Part shown: piece by piece, positions 46,616 through 54,856 of the stretch
Numbering within the stretch: position 1 is the stretch's first letter
Layout: each line of letters opens with the position of its first letter
Assembly (NCBI GenBank): GCA_029392475.1
Contig: CP113940.1
Location: 682,001 to 746,000 of the forward strand
Direction of reading: 5' to 3'
DNA: 64,000 nucleotides
Source of the DNA: Streptococcaceae bacterium ESL0687
GTDB lineage: Bacteria > Bacillota > Bacilli > Lactobacillales > Streptococcaceae
Translations under genes and position numbers: made by a program
Notes under the pieces: model-generated
What the model was told of the DNA's origin: nothing
Database searches by the model: none
What the model saw: only the letters and a program-made list of their open reading frames with translations

Positions 46616-48838
46616 TCAAGTTACAATTAAAAATATGATTATTAAAATAAGGATAATCATAATGACATTGTAAAAACGGTTGAACCTAAAGTTTGTATCA
46701 CTAGATCTTCTTAAAAAGCTTTTACCCCTGTTCTTTGTTGAAAGTTCGGGGCCTTTTAATTTCTTAATATTTACTGACTCTAATTTCTTTCCTTCCTCGG
46801 CTAATTGGATGAAAGTCTCCTGGGCACTTGCCCCACCTGGAAGAGCCAACTTATTGTAGTTCCCTTCCCGGTCTAAATAAGAAGCGTCCTTAAAGTCACT
46901 CTCGTAGATTCTAATTATCTTTGCAAGTTTTTCCTTCAATTTGAAATCAATGATCGGTGCTGCTACCTCAATCCTGTCATCCATATTTCTGGTCATTAAA
47001 TCAGCAGATGAAATCCACATGTCAGCTTCAGCAATATTACTATCCTCTCCCCAGTAAAAGGCATATATCCTACTGTGTTCTAGGAAGCGGCCAACAATAC
47101 TTGAAATTACAATATTTTCCCTGGGACCACATAGGCCAAGCTTCATACAGCTTGCTCCTCTGACTACCATCCTGATCGGAAGTCCAGTTTTTGCGGCACT
47201 ATAAAGGGCGTCAATAATTTCCCAATCAGTTAGGGCATTTGTTTTAAAGAAAATTTTACCCTGACCCGTTCTCAAGTAATGGAGTTTCATGGCCTTTATC
47301 TTTTCAAGGAGTTGCTCTTTTAGTAAGTTAGGCGAGGTTGAGATTAGATTATATTGGGGCGGATTAATATCATTTACAATATAGTTGAAAAAATTTTCAA
47401 CATCCTCTACATACTTAGGATTTGAAGTGATTAATGATAAGTCTACATAAGCCTTTGAGGTATCCTCATTGTAGTTACCACTGGCTATATGAACATAGGA
47501 TTTAGTGGTATTTTTTGTCTTTTTGACAATTAAAAGAAGCTTACCATGGGTTTTATAACCCTCTTTTCCAAAGCTTACATAACAACCCGCATCGACTAAA
47601 CGGTCAACTAAGGCCAAGTTCATTTTCTCATTAAACCTAGCCTTCAGCTCAATAACAACTGTCACCTGAATCCCGTTTTTTGCTGCTCGAATTAACTCTT
47701 CAATAATCTTTGAATTTTCTGCCACCCGGTAAATGGTCTGCTTGATTGCAACCGTATCCTTATCACTTGCAGCCTGGCTCAAAAGTTTGACCACATAGTC
47801 AAAGGATTCAAAAGGGTGCTCTAAAAGGAGGGGTGTCTGATCAATCTTCTTAAAGATATCCTCATCTGGTGCTGGGATGATGGGAGAAAATTCCTTGTAA
47901 ACAAGGTCTTTATGGGTGGCACCGTAAAAGGCAACCAGCTTAAACAAGAAGGTTAAATCAAGTGGTCCTGGGATATGATAACTTGACTTTTTATCCAGAT
48001 TTAAGGTTTCTGATAAAAGGTTTATATCACTTGAATCCTTATTAACATCTCGTCCAGCATATTCAAGCCTTGATGGTTTCCCTTTTTCCCGCTCTTCAAG
48101 GTATTTTTCAACAGATTCCAAAATACTGGTATCAATTTCAGAGTCAATTTCAATATCCTTGTCCCTGGTCACCCTGAAGACAAATTTACTTGATATTTCA
48201 TGGTCACTTAAGATGACGGAAAGATTATTTAAAATTAAATCTTCAAGAAAAATATAGTGATTAGGAACCGATAGGGGAATCAAGCGATCTAACTTGTCTG
48301 ATAAAGGAATAATGGTAATTATTTCACTGTTCTCATAGCTAGATCTGACATATATATTAAGTTCCCCATCAACATAGCGAGATTTGGCATGATAATGATC
48401 AAACTGGGTCGTTGTCAGGCAGGGGAAGATATTACTTTTGAAGTATTCATCCATCCGCTCCTTTTCCCTTTGATCAAGACCCTTGTAGGAATCGATGGCA
48501 AAAATCTCTTTTTTTCTGGCCTTGGCAGTTAGATACTTATAGTTTCCGTACTGAAGCTTAATATTTTTACGATTGCGCTCACAAATTTTATTACGCACAT
48601 CCTTTTGAAGAAGTCCTGTCTTCTTATCTCTTGCGTGGGGATCAAGGGACAAGACTTCCTGGATTCCTGGTACACGAACACTGTAAAATTCGTCCAAGTT
48701 ATTAGAGGCAATGGCTAAAAATTTTAGGCGTTCTAGTAGGGGAACTGAAGAATTATGTGATTGTTTAATAACCCGGCGATTAAAAAGCAGCCAGCTCAAA
48801 TCGCGGTTATAATATCTTGAAAAAATTCTATCACTCAT
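46616..48838 (-). CDS. ppk: Polyphosphate kinase (PPK1) with extra C-terminal membrane anchor
   Basis: Reversibly polymerises the gamma phosphate of ATP into polyphosphate. The protein is 740 aa, longer than most PPK1. The N domain has DLSWLLFNRRV and ASNNLDEFYSVR. The catalytic His is H431 in YKTHGKLLL, and the second His is H588 in FLEHSRIYAF. The PLD-like domains are complete. After about residue 660 comes a basic linker, then a hydrophobic helix at 724-740 at the very C-terminus, which should tie the enzyme to the membrane. Its ATG overlaps the DUF2252 stop by 4 nt. Confidence 0.94.
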   Translation of the reverse strand: MSDRIFSRYYNRDLSWLLFNRRVIKQSHNSSVPLLERLKFLAIASNNLDEFYSVRVPGIQEVLSLDPHARDKKTGLLQKDVRNKICERNRKNIKLQYGNYKYLTAKARKKEIFAIDSYKGLDQREKERMDEYFKSNIFPCLTTTQFDHYHAKSRYVDGELNIYVRSSYENSEIITIIPLSDKLDRLIPLSVPNHYIFLEDLILNNLSVILSDHEISSKFVFRVTRDKDIEIDSEIDTSILESVEKYLEEREKGKPSRLEYAGRDVNKDSSDINLLSETLNLDKKSSYHIPGPLDLTFLFKLVAFYGATHKDLVYKEFSPIIPAPDEDIFKKIDQTPLLLEHPFESFDYVVKLLSQAASDKDTVAIKQTIYRVAENSKIIEELIRAAKNGIQVTVVIELKARFNEKMNLALVDRLVDAGCYVSFGKEGYKTHGKLLLIVKKTKNTTKSYVHIASGNYNEDTSKAYVDLSLITSNPKYVEDVENFFNYIVNDINPPQYNLISTSPNLLKEQLLEKIKAMKLHYLRTGQGKIFFKTNALTDWEIIDALYSAAKTGLPIRMVVRGASCMKLGLCGPRENIVISSIVGRFLEHSRIYAFYWGEDSNIAEADMWISSADLMTRNMDDRIEVAAPIIDFKLKEKLAKIIRIYESDFKDASYLDREGNYNKLALPGGASAQETFIQLAEEGKKLESVNIKKLKGPELSTKNRGKSFLRRSSDTNFRFNRFYNVIMIILILIIIFLIVT

Positions 48839-50211
48839 TTGTTCAACCTACTTAAAAAGTCCTTATAATCATTAAGCACTTGCTTTCTATAATTTTTTGC
48901 ATAGGCCACAAGGGCCTTAATCATCCAATCTTGACTTTCTAGATAGCCTATAATCATTGGAAAAGATGGGGATTTGCTATGGGCGCGTGCTAGCAAAATG
49001 ATACAGATATCTACATATCCCCTAAAGGAATCCCAGTCCAATTTATCCAGTTTAATTGACCCTTTCATATCCCTAAATTGGCGGACATAAAAGGACTTGT
49101 TTTCAATTTTAAAATAACCTAAAAAGGGATCAGATGCTGTTTGAAGAATCCTCTGACTATTAACAATATTTAGCCCTTGCTCATCCTTATTGGCATAAAC
49201 CTCATGACCATCAGTAATGGGCAGGGCCTCTTTGACCTGAAGAATAAGATAGCTACCATCATTGTTTTGAAGAAGGATTAGGTAGCATAAGGTTCCAACA
49301 CTTCCAACGCCAACGCTATGACGGACAATGTCAACAATCTTACATTGGGATAAATAAAGCTTTATATTGCTCCTCATGGTCTCCTTGTAGAGTTCAAAAC
49401 CGGTTGCAAGCTTCTTGTAGTCATCTGGATCAATATGCTTGGTTACAGGCGGATTTTCAATGAAAAGTCGTTTGTTCTTATCGTCCACCTGGGTAAATTT
49501 TAAGAGGGCTGAATTAGAGTCCCTTTGAACGGCTTTTTTGACAGCCTTTCTTATTACTTTTTGTGTACTTTCATCACTGACTCTGGTAAAAGGACCTAAA
49601 ATATTTTCAACTGTATTAGGGAAAATAACCCTTTCAATTGACGGGATACTAGCCATATTTTTCAGACTGTCCCTATAAACTTGCAGGGATTTTTCCAGAA
49701 ATTTTTCAGTCTTGTCCGCTGGCAAATTTTGACTGTCACTTACTAAAAGGGCACTGACTAGAAATCTTTTTATATCATATTCCCAAATGCTAACCCTTGA
49801 CTCGTCAAAGTCATTAACATCAAAGAGCAATTGTCTTTCAGGTGATGAGTAAAAACCAAAATTAGCCAAGTGAGCATCGCCGCAGATTATGGCCTCGATA
49901 CTCGATGAATAGCCATTAATTAAATCATAATTCATTAAATCAGCCGTTCCCCTAAAAAAAGAAAAGGGATTGACCGACATTCTTTGATATTTTAAAGGAA
50001 GCAGTTCTTTAACCAAAAGTTTTTCCCTTAAATCTAAAATTTCAAAGATATTTCTTTTTTGAAGGATGAACCCACTGACTTCTTCATAGCTTGTTGAGTC
50101 ACCTAATTTTTTACCTTCTTTAATTAAAAAATCGTGACTTTCATAAAAATCTGTTGATTCAAAATCATAGGGTGAGATTTTCTTTAATTTATTTTCCAAA
50201 AAGACCTCCAA
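48835..50211 (-). CDS. DUF2252 family protein (kinase-like fold), operon with ppk
   Basis: Conserved protein of unknown function whose family is related to aminoglycoside-phosphotransferase-like kinases. The protein is 458 aa. Recognisable motifs are FFRGTADLMNYD (85-96), CGDAHLANFGFY (110-121, like the catalytic HxDxxxxN loop with GDxHxxN order) and LLFDVNDFDES (128-138, like the metal-binding DFD). Its 4-nt overlap with ppk shows tight coupling. A protein that uses or senses ATP or polyphosphate next to a polyphosphate synthase is an attractive idea, but it is inference only. Confidence 0.88.
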   Translation of the reverse strand: MEVFLENKLKKISPYDFESTDFYESHDFLIKEGKKLGDSTSYEEVSGFILQKRNIFEILDLREKLLVKELLPLKYQRMSVNPFSFFRGTADLMNYDLINGYSSSIEAIICGDAHLANFGFYSSPERQLLFDVNDFDESRVSIWEYDIKRFLVSALLVSDSQNLPADKTEKFLEKSLQVYRDSLKNMASIPSIERVIFPNTVENILGPFTRVSDESTQKVIRKAVKKAVQRDSNSALLKFTQVDDKNKRLFIENPPVTKHIDPDDYKKLATGFELYKETMRSNIKLYLSQCKIVDIVRHSVGVGSVGTLCYLILLQNNDGSYLILQVKEALPITDGHEVYANKDEQGLNIVNSQRILQTASDPFLGYFKIENKSFYVRQFRDMKGSIKLDKLDWDSFRGYVDICIILLARAHSKSPSFPMIIGYLESQDWMIKALVAYAKNYRKQVLNDYKDFLSRLNK

Positions 50212-50238
50212 AAGTTATCAAGATATAAACTTAGTTTC

Positions 50239-50267
50239 ATTATAAATAAAATGGCCATCTATTTCAA
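50239..50267 (-). promoter_or_regulatory. Promoter of the DUF2252-ppk operon
   Basis: On the - strand TTGAAA (50267-50262) and a perfect TATAAT (50244-50239) are 17 bp apart, with GGAGG just before the ATG. No PhoB-type repeat was seen. Confidence 0.7.
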
Positions 50268-50289
50268 ATATCTTACGTTATCTGTCTTG

Positions 50290-50298
50290 TGCTATAAT
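50290..50298 (+). promoter_or_regulatory. Extended -10 promoter of the CmpB-like gene
   Basis: TGCTATAAT, a perfect extended -10, about 28 nt before the start. It is divergent from the DUF2252-ppk promoter. Confidence 0.6.
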
Positions 50299-50325
50299 AT
50301 ATAAAAAGATTGGTCAGGGGATTTT

Positions 50326-51081
50326 ATGCATTCAATATTAGTAAATTTTTATCAACTTTTTATGACCTTCATGGTCTATTCTATTATCGGCTGGGTCTGG
50401 GAAAGCATCTACTGCTCCTTAAAGGCGGGACATTTTGTCTACCGGGGTTACCTGCTTGGGCCCTACTGTCCGGTTTATGGCTTTGGGATTACTGCAAGTC
50501 TCCTTCTCATTCCAAAGAATTTTAGAAGCCCCTTTGAGTTATATGTTTATTCGGCAATTATTGTTACTATTATTGAATACCTGGCAAGCTATTTGCTGGA
50601 AAAAGTAGCCCATTTAAGATTGTGGGACTATTCCAAACTTCCCTTTAATATCAAGGGGCGGGTAGCCCTTCCCATTTCCCTATTCTGGGGTCTTGGCTGC
50701 CTTCTTTTAATTGATTATATTGAACCCTTTATTGGCAAATATATTACTAAATTTATTTACCAAACACATTTTATAGGACCTTTTCTCCTGCTTATAATAA
50801 TCCTTGCAGATGCTATATCTACCTACTCTTTTACCCATTCATTTGAATACCAATTGGCCGATAGGGAAGAAGACAAAGATGACAAGGAAAATGCAGGTAT
50901 TAAGGAATGGCGTTTAAAAAATATTTTCTACAAGCACCAAGAAAATATCAAACACCGAAAATTGGTTCTTTATCTAAAGGGTCTAAAAGGTTTTAAAAAT
51001 AAGAGCCTCTACAGGCTGGCTAAAAATTATCCCAGCATCAAGTTTATAAGTAAAAAAGTCAAAGAAAAAAAAGAATCCTAG
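50326..51081 (+). CDS. Putative ABC transporter permease, CmpB family
   Basis: Integral membrane protein of the ABC_trans_CmpB family, whose transport role is by annotation only. The protein is 251 aa with about five TM helices before residue 170. YSIIGWVWESIYCSLKAGHFVYRGYLLGPYCPVYGFG carries the family hallmark (WE, then FvnRGfLxGP.cPiYG); positions are about 18-54. EYLASYLLEKV and the RLWDYS motif follow. The C-terminal 75 residues are charged and basic. No ATPase gene adjoins it. Divergent from the ppk operon. Confidence 0.85.
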   Translation: MHSILVNFYQLFMTFMVYSIIGWVWESIYCSLKAGHFVYRGYLLGPYCPVYGFGITASLLLIPKNFRSPFELYVYSAIIVTIIEYLASYLLEKVAHLRLWDYSKLPFNIKGRVALPISLFWGLGCLLLIDYIEPFIGKYITKFIYQTHFIGPFLLLIIILADAISTYSFTHSFEYQLADREEDKDDKENAGIKEWRLKNIFYKHQENIKHRKLVLYLKGLKGFKNKSLYRLAKNYPSIKFISKKVKEKKES

Positions 51082-51090
51082 GATTCTTTT
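51069..51090. terminator. Palindromic bidirectional terminator
   Basis: A perfect 22-bp palindrome (AAAAGAATCCT and its complement) that contains the stop codon of the CmpB-like gene. It ends 12 nt from the stop of the YitT-like gene. Confidence 0.8.
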
Positions 51091-51101
51091 ATATTATTTA
51101 T

Positions 51102-51944
51102 TTATTCTATATGGCTGTAGGTAAAACCGCGACCAAGAACTTCAGATACATTGTTTACAATTACAAAGGCTTTAGGATCAACTTCTGCAATGATTTTCTT
51201 AACGGTATTAAACTCTTGGTTGTCAACAACAATCATAATAATTTCCTTGTTTTCTTCCCTGTAGCCACCACGCGCATCAAGGAAGGTCGATCCCCTATCA
51301 ATTTCATTTTTAAGGCGATTTTGAATCTCCTTAAGATGATGTTCACTCATAATCCACAAGGTCTTCTTACGATTAATCCCTGTTTCAATGTAAGACATAA
51401 CAAGAGATGTTATGACAATTGATAGAATAGCATACAAGAACTCTTCAAAACCAAAGACAACCAGGTTTAGAGATACGACAAAGGCATCTGTTAAAAGAAG
51501 ACCAACTGAGGTATCTACACCGAAGTATTTTTGCAAGATTAGCGGGGGAATAGTCGTTCCGCCAGCAGAAGAATTATTATTATATAAGATAGTAACCCCT
51601 AGGGCAAAAATAGCACTCCCAAAGATAACTGACAGTAGACGATCAGAAGTTAGGGCAACTTCTGGTAGGACTGCAAGGGTTACTGGAAAGGCCAAACTTC
51701 CAAAGAGAACCTTCATGAATGAGTCTTTACCGAGAAAAATAAGGGCAAGAATTAACATTAGAATATTCATGACAAGGACCACAAGAGCCTTATTAACACC
51801 AAGAGCGTACTCCATAATAACACCAAGTCCGCTGACTCCTCCTGCTGCCACATGATGCGGGGCCAAAAACATGTTTATTGAAAACGACAAGAGCATTAAG
51901 CCCCCAATAATTTTTACATAAGACATAAGTTTACTATTTTTCAC
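51102..51944 (-). CDS. YitT family membrane protein (DUF161/DUF2179)
   Basis: Conserved Firmicute membrane protein of unknown transport role. The protein is 280 aa from GTG 51944. GGAAGAGG lies 7 nt upstream; a GTG at 51965 would be 7 codons longer but has no RBS. Five hydrophobic segments occupy residues 5-185, with GGVSGLGVIMEYALG and NNSSAGGTTIPPLIL typical of the family. The cytoplasmic DUF2179 domain follows, including GSTFLDARGGYREENKEIIMIVV. An ACGAAT element upstream resembles the PurBoxes of this genome. Confidence 0.9.
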   Translation of the reverse strand: MKNSKLMSYVKIIGGLMLLSFSINMFLAPHHVAAGGVSGLGVIMEYALGVNKALVVLVMNILMLILALIFLGKDSFMKVLFGSLAFPVTLAVLPEVALTSDRLLSVIFGSAIFALGVTILYNNNSSAGGTTIPPLILQKYFGVDTSVGLLLTDAFVVSLNLVVFGFEEFLYAILSIVITSLVMSYIETGINRKKTLWIMSEHHLKEIQNRLKNEIDRGSTFLDARGGYREENKEIIMIVVDNQEFNTVKKIIAEVDPKAFVIVNNVSEVLGRGFTYSHIE

Positions 51945-51982
51945 ATATCCACCTCTTCCTTTCACATATTTATAATGATAGC

Positions 51983-51995
51983 ATCATTCGTAAAT
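51983..51995 (-). promoter_or_regulatory. PurBox-like element upstream of the YitT gene
   Basis: ATTTACGAATGAT on the - strand is 12/13 identical to the second purE PurBox. It lies about 40 nt before the start codon, overlapping the expected promoter and not at -76. It is also 7/8 identical to a competence box. Confidence 0.35.
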
Positions 51996-52122
51996 AAAGC
52001 GCAACCAATATCCATAAAGTTCCTACTTAAGTCTGATTTTTAGGCAAAAATTACTTTTTATTTTCTGGTAAAAAGTGATATTATTATCATGTATTTGCTT
52101 GAAAGTTTATTTAAGGAGAGTT

Positions 52123-52305
52123 ATGAACAAGAAATTATTATTTATTTTTATGGGCATCTTGCTTCTGACCCTTGGTTTGGAGTATTATTTCCCAAAATTT
52201 GCTAGCTTTATATCTGGACTAGAATTTTGCACTGTCATCCTTTATTTTTCTTATCAGATGCTGAGATACCTTTTTTACTATCTAAATCATAAACAAAGGA
52301 GCTGA
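52123..52305 (+). CDS. Small two-TM membrane protein (60 aa)
   Basis: I do not recognise this protein. The start is ATG 52123, with AAGGAGA 6 nt upstream; an in-frame ATG at 52075 has no RBS. Helix 1 spans about residues 4-20 (LLFIFMGILLLTLGLEYYF) and helix 2 about 28-50, followed by a basic tail NHKQRS. A single-gene unit, convergent with the ABC permease gene. Confidence 0.65.
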   Translation: MNKKLLFIFMGILLLTLGLEYYFPKFASFISGLEFCTVILYFSYQMLRYLFYYLNHKQRS

Positions 52306-52319
52306 CGAGTCAGCTCCTT
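52296..52319. terminator. Bidirectional terminator containing both stop codons
   Basis: AAGGAGCTGAC (52296-52306) and GTCAGCTCCTT (52309-52319) form an 11-bp stem with a 2-nt gap. The stops of the genes on both strands lie inside it. Confidence 0.85.
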
Positions 52320-53577
52320 ATTTTTTTAAAATTTTACCGTATTTAAAATTTGGCCTAAAAATTAGAAAGGCAAAGATTATTAAAATACTAAAGGCAAATA
52401 GAATTACCACAAATCCTAATTCATACCAAAATTTATTGATATATAGGGGATAAAGAAGGTCAGCTACAACCAAAGCAAGAATTAAGAGGTAAAAGGGAAG
52501 CCTTAGAAAATCAAGTCTGACATATTCCCTATCCTGCTCCAAGGAATATTCCTTGTTCATCAAGTAGATTAGAGGAGAGAAGATTAAGGCAGCGATTAAG
52601 AAGGCAAGACCTAGGTTTAAAAAGCTAGTTTTTAAATCCACATTCAAGATATACCTGCTTAAAAATTGTCTTGAACCATCATAACTTTCAAAAATGATTA
52701 GAAGGGCCGGCAGACCAAGAATGGCTGTTAAAAACTTATAAATGGGACGACCCACTAGGGCATCGATGAAGAGGATATAAATACAAGCAATTAAAGTCAT
52801 GAAGATATATGAGCCAGATAATAACCATAAAGATTCAACAGGCAGGGTCACATATTCCTTTGGAATTAACAGGCCTCTTGTCAAATGAGTAAGGATTGAG
52901 ATTAGACCTATTAAAAGTAAGGGTAGGCCTACAAAGAAGACCAGTTGACCAAAAACAAGCTTGTTACGATTACGCCCCCTTTGAAGGAAGAAGAGGCCTA
53001 AATTTTTGGTTTGATCAAGACTTACAAGAATAAGAAGGGCAGGGGCCACTAATAGACTAAAGGGAATTAGAGCCAAATTATTTATATTATTATAACTATA
53101 ATATAAAGATTTAGCGTTTTTAGTAAGACTAAAGTCTGTATCCTTTAAGTAAAATTGGTTCAATTCCTTCTTGTAATCCTCATAACTTTCAGGCAGTAGG
53201 TTGATTACAGACTCAGCTTCATCTCCGTGTAAGAGTCCATTCCTAGTCCAAAGGGAAGCTAGAAATTGCAAATAATTGGGGGTTTCTTCCTCATATGTAC
53301 TTGTAGAAAATTCTCTTTCTGCAAGTCTTGGGATAGTATAAAAGCTATCACTTCCCTTGCCACTTTTAATTAATTCTTCAATTTCACCCCTAAATTCCTG
53401 GTAATCCTCCTTGGAATAGTGATTATCAACCATAAATTCCTCAAGAGCTTCCTTGCTATTTTTCCAGTTAGTTTGGTCCCTAATCAGACCAATAAAACCT
53501 AGAGCTAAAATTAGAAGGCTGATTCCTGTGATTAAATTTTTTCTTAGATTCCAGTATGCGATTATTGATTTTTTCAC
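52318..53577 (-). CDS. ABC transporter permease of the YtrA-type operon
   Basis: Membrane subunit working with the ATPase upstream. The protein is 419 aa. TM1 spans about residues 15-33, then a large outside loop (35-165), then about six to seven helices. FLQRGRNRNKLVFGQLVFFVG shows a cytoplasmic basic patch entering a helix. Organisation matches ABC-2/YtrC-like permeases of antibiotic-responsive ABC systems. The cargo is unknown. It lies 13 nt after the ATPase gene. Confidence 0.8.
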   Translation of the reverse strand: MKKSIIAYWNLRKNLITGISLLILALGFIGLIRDQTNWKNSKEALEEFMVDNHYSKEDYQEFRGEIEELIKSGKGSDSFYTIPRLAEREFSTSTYEEETPNYLQFLASLWTRNGLLHGDEAESVINLLPESYEDYKKELNQFYLKDTDFSLTKNAKSLYYSYNNINNLALIPFSLLVAPALLILVSLDQTKNLGLFFLQRGRNRNKLVFGQLVFFVGLPLLLIGLISILTHLTRGLLIPKEYVTLPVESLWLLSGSYIFMTLIACIYILFIDALVGRPIYKFLTAILGLPALLIIFESYDGSRQFLSRYILNVDLKTSFLNLGLAFLIAALIFSPLIYLMNKEYSLEQDREYVRLDFLRLPFYLLILALVVADLLYPLYINKFWYELGFVVILFAFSILIIFAFLIFRPNFKYGKILKK

Positions 53578-53590
53578 CTAATTCTCCTAT

Positions 53591-54415
53591 CTATCCTAAC
53601 TCGACCCTAAAGACATCCTCTGTTGTTAGTTGCAAGACCTCAACAAACTTATAATTACTTGTGTTTGAAAACATTTCATCAATCCTGTTTTCAGGAATAA
53701 TTATCAGCCAAACACTACCCCTCTTATCAATTACACGGGCCACTTCTAAAAGCTCCTCAGGAAGACTTGATCCCTCATAAACAAATTGAAGCTTAACATT
53801 TTCGAGTCTTTCTGGATCATAAATTTCAATATTCTTATCCTTAATTAAAAGAATACTGTCAGCTAGGCCGTCAAGTTCACTTAAATTATGAGTAGCAATT
53901 ATAAAGGTTGAATTTCCCTGATCAATACTATCAATTAAAAGCTCCTTCACCCGGTCCTTAATAAAAAGATCAAGGCCGTCAAGGGGTTCGTCTAATAGGA
54001 CATATTTAACCTTACTAGCAATCCCGCAGGCAATGTATAAGAGAGCTTCCTGACCCTTTGAAAAACTAGCCACCGTTTTTTTAAGGTCTAGATTAGATTC
54101 TTCTAGAAGTCTAAAGAAAAGCTGGCTGTCAAAATTAGGCAAATAAACCTTCATAATTTTTGCTATCTCCTGGGCGCAATAAGTTCTCATGAAATTTTGC
54201 CCTGGATTAACATAGAAGACATCATCAACAGGAACATCAATATGTCCAGTTGTTGGAGTCATCTCACTTGAGATTAACCGCATCAAAGTAGTCTTTCCAG
54301 ATCCATTTCGCCCGACCAGTCCAATAATTTTAGATTTTGGAATTTCAAGATTAATATCCTCTAAAATCATCCTTCCATCTATTTTTTTACTTATATTTTC
54401 AAGCCTTAAAGTCAT
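53591..54415 (-). CDS. ABC transporter ATP-binding protein, YtrB-like
   Basis: ATPase subunit paired with the downstream permease. The protein is 274 aa. Walker A GRNGSGKTT is at 35-43, Walker B VLLDEP near 160, and the switch His is in ATHNLSELD. The signature loop reads FSKGQEAL rather than LSGGQ, a common variant in this family. The C-terminal 60 residues are an accessory extension. It overlaps the GntR gene by 17 nt. Confidence 0.9.
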   Translation of the reverse strand: MTLRLENISKKIDGRMILEDINLEIPKSKIIGLVGRNGSGKTTLMRLISSEMTPTTGHIDVPVDDVFYVNPGQNFMRTYCAQEIAKIMKVYLPNFDSQLFFRLLEESNLDLKKTVASFSKGQEALLYIACGIASKVKYVLLDEPLDGLDLFIKDRVKELLIDSIDQGNSTFIIATHNLSELDGLADSILLIKDKNIEIYDPERLENVKLQFVYEGSSLPEELLEVARVIDKRGSVWLIIIPENRIDEMFSNTSNYKFVEVLQLTTEDVFRVELG

Positions 54416-54755
54416 TTTCTACCTTCCTTATCAACTCATGTAGTTCTTCCGCCTGAATCCCTAGTCTTAATGCCTCATCAAGAGATTCTGATAAAAGGCG
54501 AAGCTTGTCTTTTCTTTCAACCTCTTGGAGCTTTAAAACATCCTTATTTACAAAAGATCCCTTATTAGGTATGGAGACGATTACCCCTTCCCTTTCTAAA
54601 ACCTGATAACTTTTAGCAATCGTATTAGGATTAACATTCTCCCTAATGGCCATGGCCCTGACTGAAAGAAGCTTATCACCAGGTAAAAGAAGCCCCTTGG
54701 TTATCTCTGACTTGATATTTTCTGCAACCTGCTCATAAATGGGTAATTTATTCAT
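54399..54755 (-). CDS. GntR family regulator, YtrA subfamily
   Basis: Short repressor that controls its own ABC operon, in B. subtilis inducible by cell-wall antibiotics. The protein is 118 aa. The wHTH domain includes LLPGDKLLSVRAMAIRENVNPNTIAKSYQVLEREG (about 22-56); the C-terminal dimerisation part is only two helices, typical of YtrA. It is the first gene of the GntR-ATPase-permease unit and is preceded by GGGGGAGG. Confidence 0.92.
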   Translation of the reverse strand: MNKLPIYEQVAENIKSEITKGLLLPGDKLLSVRAMAIRENVNPNTIAKSYQVLEREGVIVSIPNKGSFVNKDVLKLQEVERKDKLRLLSESLDEALRLGIQAEELHELIRKVENDFKA

Positions 54756-54779
54756 TTCCTCCCCCTTACTTATGTTATG

Positions 54780-54814
54780 TGTACTATTATAGATAATACA
54801 GTTTTAACTGTCAA
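54780..54814 (-). promoter_or_regulatory. Promoter and operator of the YtrA-type operon
   Basis: On the - strand TTGACA (54814-54809) and TATAAT (54791-54786) are 17 bp apart. TGTA-N13-TACA (54780-54800) is a near-perfect dyad covering the -10, consistent with autorepression by the GntR protein. Confidence 0.75.
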
Positions 54815-54815
54815 G

Positions 54816-54847
54816 AAAAACCCACCAGCTATTCGGTGAGTTTTTTC
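54816..54847 (-). terminator. Terminator of the amino acid permease gene
   Basis: On the - strand AACTCACC pairs with GGTGGGTT (one G-T) and is followed by TTTC. It lies 10 nt beyond the stop. Confidence 0.75.
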
Positions 54848-54856
54848 TTGGTTATT

